Source: Kalmanozyma brasiliensis GHG001 (lineage: Eukaryota > Basidiomycota > Ustilaginomycetes > Ustilaginales). From it: a stretch of DNA of 64,000 nucleotides. The stretch lies in NCBI RefSeq assembly GCF_000497045.1, contig NW_015961948.1, forward strand, positions 1,116,001 to 1,180,000. The letters run 5' to 3'. Shown piece after piece: positions 19,802 through 28,023 of the stretch. Both the position numbers and the translations under genes were made by a program. The first letter of the stretch is position 1; every line of letters begins with the position of its first letter. The notes beneath the pieces are model-generated. The model worked only from the letters and a program-made list of their open reading frames with translations, ran no database searches and was not told the origin of the DNA.

Positions 19802-21077
19802 ATGGGTAACTCTTCCAACCCTGCTCACAAGGCCGGCGTGCCCCGATCTGGTTCGTATCCCACCCTTGTTCAGCATTCGACGTTTCGGTAGCAGTATCAG
19901 CAGCAGCAATCAGCAGTCAGCATCAGCAAAGCAGCATCTCCTTCGCCCAACAGCACACGTGTACCACAGCATGGCCTTGCAGCAAACGCATCATCAGCTC
20001 CAGCATGACCGCAGCATCGTTCAACAAGGCAGCAGATCACCGAATGGGCATATCATGAGTCGGACTTCGATCACACGACGATGGAGGGAATGGATACGGC
20101 GAAGCATTGAGAGGCTGAAGGTCGATCGCACGCTGCACATCCTCGAGACTTTTCGCTGGACGGATGCGTTAGGAAATTAGCGTCGTTATGGAAGAACAAA
20201 GACAAAGAAGGACAGACGTCGGCCTAGCACAGATGGAGAGCCTTATACATTGTACTGTCTACGCTCATGGGCCACGACGATGCAACCATCAGGGGGCGTG
20301 AGGGCTCGCCGCACCATCGCAGCGATCGTACGACGTTGATCTCGAACAGAGACGAAGGACAGGCGTTTTGTCCCCCTTCGGCGAGCTGGAGCAGATCTTC
20401 GCGGATGTCGGCAGACCAGCAGTGCTGTATGCTGCCGATTCAAGGTCGCTACGGTGGAATTATGCGGGTGGTTCGAGGCGGACAACGACGTTGGTCCGTT
20501 GTGTCTGCACTTTTTCTCATGTGCTAGCTTTGACTTCACTCGTCGGCGATCTCGAAACCAGTCACGCCCGTCTCGGCCCGACCCTGCTATCAGCAACTTT
20601 CGCCCATCTCGCATCACAACGTTTCGTTCCAAATCTTCGACTCTTCCGACATTCCACTCGCAGCGACCTCTCTGCTGATGCGACTGCTGCTGCTACCCAC
20701 ACTGCTACCGTCACGCTGCTCCACCAACTGCCATTACAACTCAGTTCTGACCTTCTTCCGTCCATCCTTTCCCTCCTCTCTCAGGTCTCGTCTGGGGTGT
20801 CAACCGAGGTCACGTCACTGAGCGCCGCGTGCTTGCTCCCCGCCCATCCAACCGCAAGGGACGTGAGGGTGAGCGAGTCAAGGTCATCCGCTCGGTCGTT
20901 CGTGAGGTCGCCGGTTTCGCCCCTTACGAGCGTCGCGCCATGGAGCTCATCCGTAACTCCAAGGACAAGCGCGCCCGCAAGTTCATCAAGCGTCGCGTCG
21001 GCACCCTTCGCAGGGCCAAGAACAAGATGGAGAGCCTCACCAACGTGATCGCCGAACAGCGCCGCGCCGGTCACTAA
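19802..21077 (+). CDS. RPL36: 60S ribosomal protein eL36 (2 exons, very long intron)
   Basis: Exon 1 is 19802-19850 (16 codons plus 1 nt) and exon 2 is 20785-21077; the spliced product has 113 residues. The phase-1 join turns ...VPRSG into [20 protein letters not shown], the expected eL36 N-terminal motif. The rest is unmistakable: [20 protein letters not shown], then [20 protein letters not shown] and a RRAGH end. The donor is GTTCGT, the branch site CTGAC at 20747-20751, and the acceptor follows a CT-rich tract. Only this donor restores frame; GTATCC four bases later does not. The intron of 934 nt is about ten times the other short introns here. The N-terminal [12 protein letters not shown] leader is longer than in yeast eL36. 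Confidence 0.92.
19851..20784 (+). other. 934-nt intron of RPL36
   Basis: GT-AG intron with branch adenosine at 20750, 34 nt before the exon. Its first 90 nt are CAG/ATCAGCA-rich (around 19891-19935). The last 140 nt are CT-rich. I found no convincing box C/D or H/ACA snoRNA in it. Confidence 0.85.
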
Positions 21078-21421
21078 ACGCCTCTCTACGACGTCCAACC
21101 TTGTAACACCATCGCACATCACACACCCAAAACTTAAGTCCGACTCAACACGAATCGCTCTTGCTTCCGTGTAAGCTCCGGCACCTCATCCACACGCATC
21201 TTGTTTCCATCCCCACCCATCGAGGGAGAAATATCATACACTTTTGGCTACATCGATCGAGTTTGTGCCACGCCGAATCAGGCTGCAGATAGGGCCAGGC
21301 TGGAGACAGGGCAAACGTGAATGAGTTCGTCATGGTCGCTAAAAGTACAAGTGTGAAAAGAGAGAAAGGGTTCTGAGATATGCAAGATCAGGCTGGCTTT
21401 GTGGAAGTAGCTTTGGCTCCT
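21078..21421. other. Convergent 3' flanks (RPL36 / FN3-coiled-coil gene)
   Basis: 344 bp between two convergent stop codons. I see only 3' untranslated-type sequence and no gene. Confidence 0.5.
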
Positions 21422-24400
21422 TCACTGCTGGGCATCGTCAGATCGTGGGGCATCCCTAGCAAGCTCCTCCCGCACAGGGACGCTTGCCGTGCCCGGAGCA
21501 GCCACAGGGCTAGCCAGCGGGCTCGACCTGTTCGGCACGCTGTTTGATGCGTGGCCAATGGCGCCCAACCCCATCCTTGCGCCGCCGCCGAACGCACCGA
21601 ATGCTGCACCATTGACGGCGCTGCTGGGAGTATTTCCCACCGGCGAGGACGATGAAGATGAGCCGGTGACATCGCTGAGTGAAGTCTTGTGCCTCAGCTG
21701 CGACACGCCGGGAAGAGTCGGTGCTGACCAGATGTCGTTGCTGCTTCCGGCCCCCGATCCGGCGCTGTTGCTGGCCACAAGAGCGCCGCTGCCGAGGGGA
21801 GGCGACGAAGTGATCCAGCTCGATGAAGGTGGCATACCGGCATTGCCGATGGAAGCGGACCAGGTGTCGCTGGGACCGAAGATAGACGACATGGTGCTCG
21901 AGCTGAAGGGTGGCAGCCCGCCTGCCGGTGCCATCGATGCGTTGGTGCCAGGCGCCGAGCTCAAGCTACCAGCCAGACCTGGTGCTGGGCCAAAGTTGTC
22001 CATGCCCGAGGTGTAGTCGAGAGGTCCAAACTTGGAAGAGGCGCCGAAAGCGGAAGATCCAGATGCCAGATCGTCGCTTGCTCCGATGCTGCCGGTCGAG
22101 CCAAGGCCATGTCCGTGACCGTGGGAGCTCAGCGCGCTGAACCTCGGGCTTGCACCTGCGAAGCCCATCGACGAGTTGCCTGTTGATGACCCATCGATGC
22201 CCTGCGGGAGCAAAGGCGAGTGCCGTGGGAAGGGGCTTGCCGTACCAGATGTGCCCATGGAGAACAAGTTCGAAGACAAGCTGGAAGAAGGCGGCATGTT
22301 GAGTTCAGGACCCAGCGGCAGGTTCAGCACATTGTTCGGGCTGAGAGTGGCGGCGTTGGCAGTCGATCCAAGCGCCGACGCGCTCGATGTCGTGGCCAAC
22401 GAGGCGTTGCCGCTACCGTGGTTGCTGCTACTGATGCTTGACGTTGGCAAGTGACGAGCGAGCGGGAAGGCGAACCTAGACGAAGAGGTGGGCGAGTGCT
22501 CGGGCGAGGCTACGCCTGGTCGCGGTGATTCGGTCGCGACGTTAGTCTGAACCGGTGGTACCGCCAGAGTTGCCGTTGTGGTGCCAGATGCTGATGGATT
22601 CTTGCTGATGACAGGCGAAGCGTGGTTCGAGCCGGTCGACGGCACAAACTCTGGTTTGGCAGGGTTGAGCACCGTCGATGTCGAAGACGTTGGCAGCCTC
22701 GATTGTGGGGCGTTGTATGGGATCTGCGGGATAGGCAGACTGGACCTGCGACGAGCGTCGATGGACGGATCGTAAGGATCAAAGCCTAGCGTGGGATCGT
22801 AAAGATCATCTTGACTCGCCTCGGACACACCGGAAGGGAACTGCGAGGTCGGCTGCGGTGCCTGGCCGTAGAACGAGTCGTACGTTGCGTAAGGTCCCGC
22901 GCCACCGAATCCGCCCATGCCCATCGCTGCTTGATCTGACAGGCCTGCGGGATCGTAGCCTTGTCCTGGCGGCAGCATTGCACCGTGCTGAGGAGAAGAG
23001 CCGGGGCCAGCATACCCGTTTGCATCCATGACGTCGAAGTTCTGGGTCTGCGAGGCGTTCTGATTCTGCCCTCGACGGAATCCTTTGCCGAAGCTCTGCA
23101 TAAAGCCTCGGGATGCCCCAGCGAAGCCTGTGCTGGCGCTGCCGGGTCCACTAAATTGACCGGCAGGACCAGAGACGGCACGGCTACCGAAACTGCCAAA
23201 CTTGCCTCCTCTGCCTGCCGGTTTGCCCTTCTGACCTGAAGCATTAGCTGCTGCGTGCGGCCCACTGGCGTGACGGTAGCCGCCTCGTTGCGAGCCCGCT
23301 GCTCCAATCGCACCTCCACGACGAGCATTGCCACCTGCTGGTCTGTTGTAAGCCTCGAGCGCCTGCTCCCTGACCTTTTCGATCTCGGAATGGATGGAGG
23401 CGAGCTTATCGTCGCGCAGCTCATCGCGTTCGGTTTCGAGCGTCTTGGCAGCGACCTCGAGGGATCTGAGCTCCTTTTCGAGAGCAGCAAGTGCTGTGTC
23501 GTCCTTGTCCCAATCTGCTTGAGCTGCGGCCTCTTCCGCTTCCACTTCCTTGCGTAATGTCTCTACTTCCGACTCCAGCTTGGCATCCTGCTGTTCCCAC
23601 TCTGGCTGTTCCTTCTCGGCGACATCAGCCTGTTCGTGGATCTCTTTGGTCTGAATGGTGGTCTGCTTGATGAGCTCCTGCAAGGCCAGGACCTTCTGCC
23701 GACTGCGTTGGTCGGTCGCACTCATTCGATCCATTCCGCGCTTGACGGCGTCGATCTCGTGTCGGAGGCCAGCTTCGTGTTTGGACGATTCCTTCCTGGC
23801 GCGTTTGACGTCTGCGATGAGCGAAGCCTTGAGGGCTTCGCTGGCTTCGAGCTCAGCCTGAAGAACAGCCAGGCGCTGAGGAGCAGGCTCGACTGCTTCA
23901 AGCTCAGGTGCCGACACGGGCAGACGGCTGAGAGGCGAAGGCGAAGAAGAACGGACAGCTGGCGCGGAATCGGTGGAACGAGAAGAGTCGCGCTCGGTCC
24001 TGGTGCGCAATGTGGCGCGGAAAGCGTCGTGAGTACCATCCAATCCTGCCTTGACGAGAAACTGAATGTCGTAGTCCGATTCGGGCTCGAGACCAAAGAT
24101 GACGACGATGGCTTCGTGCGAGCCTCGTTCGCCTAGCAAGACATGCGACCAGTCCAGACCGTTGACTGTGACCGAGACGCGGTCCTTGAAGACGCTGGTG
24201 ACGTGATGGCGGGCGTCAGGGCTTCCCTCGTAGCCTGAGTCGGAAGCGTCAGACCCTGAACCGACGTCGTCTTCCACGGCGGTAGCACCGTCATCGGAAG
24301 GCCACGCATCGTCATCGTTGGCCGAGCCATGAGCCGAATCGGATGGAGCAGAGCTATATGAGCTTCTTCTGGGCTGAGCTGGGACGGTGGGAGGCGGACG

Positions 24401-24979
24401 AAGGCGAATCTTTGTGACCTTGCGGTTCAAGCTTCTGGTAGCGACGAGTCCTTCGGTGAGCTTGGAGATGGGAGTCTCGAGCGGCTGATTAGAGCTGTTG
24501 CTGACGGCTCGTTCCGATGGTTGGCCTGCTGCTGGGGTTCTGGACTTGGACACAGCAGCGGCGGTAGCAGACGTGGGCGAAGGAGACACTGCAGTGGCCC
24601 TTGCGGAGGTGCGGTTCGGTGATGGATTGTCGCTACCACCGCCTGCCGAAGATCGACCCTTTACGCGTTTGCGAAGCTGCGAGTTGATGACCTCGAGCGG
24701 AATGGCGCTGAGAGGCGGAGGGCGAGTGGACCACAGCAGAGATATCGAGACTGGTGTGAGGTCGAGAAGCTCGATGCGATATGGATGCTGCTGGTTGTCC
24801 AAGGGCCGTGGGCGCGCCTTTGGGTTCTGACGGGCTATGGAAGGGGATGGGGACGGCGCTGAGGATGATGATGCTGCTGATACTGCTGTTGCTTGAGTTG
24901 ATGGGTGTAGGGGATGAGACGAGTGCGTAACGTCTTGCAATGGTGGCCCATCGCTGGACCGGTGGGCCGCGGTGGGCAT
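21422..24979 (-). CDS. Large protein with split fibronectin-III-like domain and coiled coil; function unknown
   Basis: Intronless, 1185 residues, ATG at 24979. I do not recognise an orthologue of known function. An FN3-like N-terminal strand (YRIELLDLTPVSISLLWSTRPP, about residues 67-88) appears separated from the FN3 end (VIFGLEPESDYDIQFLVKAG, around residues 295-315) by some 200 residues of Ser/Pro-rich, acidic sequence. A long coiled coil follows, about residues 365-575, rich in Glu/Lys/Leu. The remaining 600 residues are Gly/Ser/Pro/Asn-rich and look disordered. They begin with an RGG-like Gly/Arg segment and have many SSS and GAG runs. No transmembrane segment or signal peptide is visible. 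The layout suggests an oligomeric scaffold or condensate-type protein, which is inference only. It is convergent with RPL36. Confidence 0.85.
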   Translation of the reverse strand: MPTAAHRSSDGPPLQDVTHSSHPLHPSTQATAVSAASSSSAPSPSPSIARQNPKARPRPLDNQQHPYRIELLDLTPVSISLLWSTRPPPLSAIPLEVINSQLRKRVKGRSSAGGGSDNPSPNRTSARATAVSPSPTSATAAAVSKSRTPAAGQPSERAVSNSSNQPLETPISKLTEGLVATRSLNRKVTKIRLRPPPTVPAQPRRSSYSSAPSDSAHGSANDDDAWPSDDGATAVEDDVGSGSDASDSGYEGSPDARHHVTSVFKDRVSVTVNGLDWSHVLLGERGSHEAIVVIFGLEPESDYDIQFLVKAGLDGTHDAFRATLRTRTERDSSRSTDSAPAVRSSSPSPLSRLPVSAPELEAVEPAPQRLAVLQAELEASEALKASLIADVKRARKESSKHEAGLRHEIDAVKRGMDRMSATDQRSRQKVLALQELIKQTTIQTKEIHEQADVAEKEQPEWEQQDAKLESEVETLRKEVEAEEAAAQADWDKDDTALAALEKELRSLEVAAKTLETERDELRDDKLASIHSEIEKVREQALEAYNRPAGGNARRGGAIGAAGSQRGGYRHASGPHAAANASGQKGKPAGRGGKFGSFGSRAVSGPAGQFSGPGSASTGFAGASRGFMQSFGKGFRRGQNQNASQTQNFDVMDANGYAGPGSSPQHGAMLPPGQGYDPAGLSDQAAMGMGGFGGAGPYATYDSFYGQAPQPTSQFPSGVSEASQDDLYDPTLGFDPYDPSIDARRRSSLPIPQIPYNAPQSRLPTSSTSTVLNPAKPEFVPSTGSNHASPVISKNPSASGTTTATLAVPPVQTNVATESPRPGVASPEHSPTSSSRFAFPLARHLPTSSISSSNHGSGNASLATTSSASALGSTANAATLSPNNVLNLPLGPELNMPPSSSLSSNLFSMGTSGTASPFPRHSPLLPQGIDGSSTGNSSMGFAGASPRFSALSSHGHGHGLGSTGSIGASDDLASGSSAFGASSKFGPLDYTSGMDNFGPAPGLAGSLSSAPGTNASMAPAGGLPPFSSSTMSSIFGPSDTWSASIGNAGMPPSSSWITSSPPLGSGALVASNSAGSGAGSSNDIWSAPTLPGVSQLRHKTSLSDVTGSSSSSSPVGNTPSSAVNGAAFGAFGGGARMGLGAIGHASNSVPNRSSPLASPVAAPGTASVPVREELARDAPRSDDAQQ

Positions 24980-26983
24980 GGTGATTGCGAGAGGCGCGAG
25001 CCTGTCCTCAAGAGGCTTGTAGCGGCGAAGGCGAGCTGGTGTACAGAAGACGAGATCAGGTTTATGATCGCGCTGAGCCTGCGGGCTTATCCAGCAGAGT
25101 GTCGAGGAGCTTGCTTGGCTCCGTTTGGGTTGAGTCCACGCGTCTTCAGAACGGAATGGCTACTTGCTGCGTAGCTGGACTGATTCGGGCCGACCGTTTG
25201 AGGCGTAGGTGGGATGAGAGAGTGTGACGATGTGACGGAAGGTGATGAGGTGAAGGGAACAGTATCGATGAGTAGTAAGGGTATGTGACACTAGACGGTC
25301 AACGGCTTTGCTTTTCCGACATTCCAAAGCTCAGCATCAAATTCTCAAAAGCTTAACCGCCCATTTCAGCCCTGTGTCTCTTTCGCTGAGCTGTCACGCA
25401 TCGTGATTAAGCCTCGGCTCAGTCGAAACGTAACACCCTTCCAAAAACCGCTCCCTCGCTACACTGCGCAAGATTTTTTTTCTTCTCAAAGACTCAAAGT
25501 TGTCGGCTGACTTTCTTGCTTCTTCTCTTCATCGTTTAACAAAGTATCTGGATATCCCCTCATAGAGTCCTCCTCGCCATCTTGGATCTTCCGACAGGAA
25601 GAGAACTGGAGAGAAGCCAGTCCCAACCTACGCCTTCCTCACGGAGGGCGATGGCCAAGACTGGTAGGATTCTAACAAGGATATACCTAGACCAACGCGG
25701 TGCATCTTTGGCAGCCTTGCCGAGCTCTTAGCAGCTCAACTTGTATCCATGGCGAGCGGCTGTCACCTAATGTACCTACATTCCGACCTTCTTGCATACC
25801 TCTATTGTCCTGCTCGGCGAGGCCGGAACGGCTCTACGACGTCAAAATCGGTCGTCAGCTCGTACCGTCGTTCGCCTCTCCTCTCCCCTCCCGATCCCCC
25901 CGCCATCCCTCTCTTCCTTCAGCTGTTTAGCCAGGGCGCTCAACAATACACGTCTCAAGTGATAGATCCCGCCTGTGTCGTGCGCAACCCATGAAGTTCA
26001 CCCTGTCTTCGTTACACTACAGCGGCGAGTCGTGATAGAGACAGGGCAAGGTCGTGAAAATGTGAGAATGTTAGACCGTGACTTTGGCAGCCTTGTCCGT
26101 CAGAAAGTGGCGAACGTGCATTCTTGAGGCTTCGCAAGTCGAGCAGCAAGGGCGCCCCTTGAAGGCATGTTGAGCTGCCCTCACGGTGGTTTTGCTGTAA
26201 GGCTCAGCCGGTCCACGAAGTTAAGAAGCATGCTTGCAGGAGGCCGAGAATGGTGCGGGGAAAGACCGGAGTTAGGCGCTTGGAGACCAGCTGACCTGGT
26301 TGGTGTTGGTCTTATTTTTGGGCCGCCTTTTCCAGAGCCTTTTTTCTCGCTTAGACGCACAGCACGGGCCAGAAAGAGAGCTGCCAAGTCGGACATGACT
26401 GAGCCGGTCAATTTCGAGTAGGTCACTCACACGACATCCTGTCCGACAGCCGTTCATTGAGCTGCTCACCCACCTGCCTGTATGGACTGTCCCGCAGTGT
26501 GGAAGTAGCCAAGAGGCCTTAAGACGTAAAGGAAGGCGCGAGAGGTGGGACGACGGAGAGCGGTGACACGAACGAGTGATTCGACTGTGGACCCTGAGAG
26601 AATCTGCCGGTGATTGAAGCCCAGCCGCGCTTAGAGGCAGTCAAGGCTTCTGCGGCCGCCTCGCGCTTGGCTCGGAACGCCGCTACAGCGGTACAGATGC
26701 TGTCACTTCTGCAGCCTTGAGTCATGTGGTCCTCTTCTCCCCTCGCACGGCCTCGTCTGTAGGCCGAGTGTAGCTCACTGTGTGCTCGCTTCGTCTCCAC
26801 AGGTCGTGGGAAAGCCCGACCCGCCCGCTTCATCTGTTACCCCGGCCAACGATGAGATGAATGCCCTGATCAGATGACAGCTGTGTACACAGCGAGAGAC
26901 GTCCGTCAGATCATATAAAGGCGACTCATCAGTACCTCATGCCCATCACCTCTCGTCCTCCGCCTTGCAAAGCCTTTTCGATC
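24980..26983. other. 2-kb gene-free region upstream of the lactonase gene
   Basis: This is the longest gene-free stretch in the window. It includes the leader of the FN3/coiled-coil gene on the left, a T-rich tract near 25470, C/T-rich sequence near 25870-25920, and a TATA box close to the right end. Several 60-100-codon frames occur, but their composition is not protein-like. I call no gene. Confidence 0.45.
26914..26919 (+). promoter_or_regulatory. TATA box of the lactonase-like gene
   Basis: TATAAA lies 25 bp upstream of an ATG at 26939 and 70 bp upstream of the ATG at 26984. A transcription start about 30 bp downstream would exclude the first ATG, so this element decides the start choice. 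Confidence 0.55.
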
Positions 26984-27943
26984 ATGTCGCACTCCTTCAG
27001 CCAGCACCAGCTGCGAGACGGCGTCGTCCTTCCTCATGTACTCAACAAAGCACCCAAGGGGACCAAGGCGTGGGTCCTCCATCTCGGCTACCTCCAAGCC
27101 GACGCGGGCTGGTTCAAGCGCGGAGGCAACACGTCGCTGATGAGCAACCCCAAGGGACCCGAAGCTCCCGAGCGACGGGATTTGATCATGTACTCGGTGC
27201 TCATCGAGCATCCTACGGAGGGTCTCATTCTGTGGGAGACGGGTTGTGGCAAGGACTATCCTGGTATGTGGCATTCGACGCATCTCGATCCGAACCTCTG
27301 ATGTGGTATGCTGACGTTCTCCTTTTTCACACGCGCAGAGGTGTGGGGGGCGCCCTTGAACGACATCTTTGCGCGCTCCCGCTACGAGCCCGAACACGAA
27401 CTCGAAGCCGCCATCGCCGCCACGGGTCACAGCATTAAAGACGTCACCCAAGTCATCATCGGCCATCTCCACCTCGACCACGCAGGTGGTCTCGAAAACT
27501 TCCGCAAGACCGACATCCCCATCTGGGTGCACGAGCGAGAGCTCAAATCGGCCTTCTTCTCATGCGCCACTGGCGCCGATCGTGGTGTTTACCTGCCCCA
27601 CTATCTCAGCCTCGACGAGCTCAACTGGAAGTGCTTCGACGATCGGACTGTCGACTTTGCCCAGGGGATCACGCTCCATCATCTGCCAGGCCATACCGAT
27701 GGGTTGATCGGAATGCAGCTGAATTTGGAGAACGATGGAACGTTCTTTTTTGTCAGTGACCACGCGCATATCATGGACAACTACAAGCCGGGTGTTCCGC
27801 AGGGTTGGTTGGCCAGAGACCACCAAGCCTGGTTCAACAGCAACCAACGACTGCAGCGAATGGAAAAGACGACGGGAGGACTGGTGATCCCCGGTCACGA
27901 TTTGGAGGCTGTAGAGCCGCTGTTGGGTCGCGTTCTCTCCTAG
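26984..27943 (+). CDS. Metallo-beta-lactamase-fold hydrolase, N-acyl homoserine lactonase-like (2 exons)
   Basis: Exons 26984-27263 and 27339-27943; the 75-nt intron has a GTATGT donor, a CTGAC branch site at 27311 and a CAG acceptor. The product has 294 residues. The metal-binding set is complete: HLHLDH near 139-144, a histidine in HLPGHTDGLIGMQL, an aspartate in FFFVSDHAH, and a terminal histidine in VIPGHD. ILWETGCGKDYP and the VWGAPLNDIFARSRYEPEHELEAAI insert match bacterial AhlD/AiiA-type lactonases that open the lactone ring of quorum-sensing signals. Fungal members may act on other lactones. No secretion signal is visible. A longer start at 26939 is disfavoured by the TATA position. 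It is convergent with TPS1, 80 bp apart. Confidence 0.85.
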
Positions 27944-28023
27944 CTTTCGTCTGTCACACGTTTGCTCGCAATGCCATGTTCGGATGAAAGAAGTGATATG
28001 CATTGCAAAGTGTTGGATCGCGT

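Noticed and set aside
20665..20755. Possible box C/D snoRNA in the RPL36 intron (CTGATGC ... CTGA)
   Set aside because: Box C is imperfect, there is no terminal stem, and the CTGA overlaps the splice branch site.
25749..25994. 81-codon ATG frame in the 2-kb gap
   Set aside because: Composition and codon use are unlike the real genes here and there is no family match. It could only be rescued by expression data.
26200..26330. 5S rRNA-like words (CGAAGTTAAG) in the 2-kb gap
   Set aside because: The rest of the 5S internal control region and the closing stem are missing, so the likeness is to one short motif.
26939..26983. Upstream in-frame ATG of the lactonase-like gene
   Set aside because: It lies only 25 bp from the TATA box, so it is probably not in the transcript; the extension has no family similarity.
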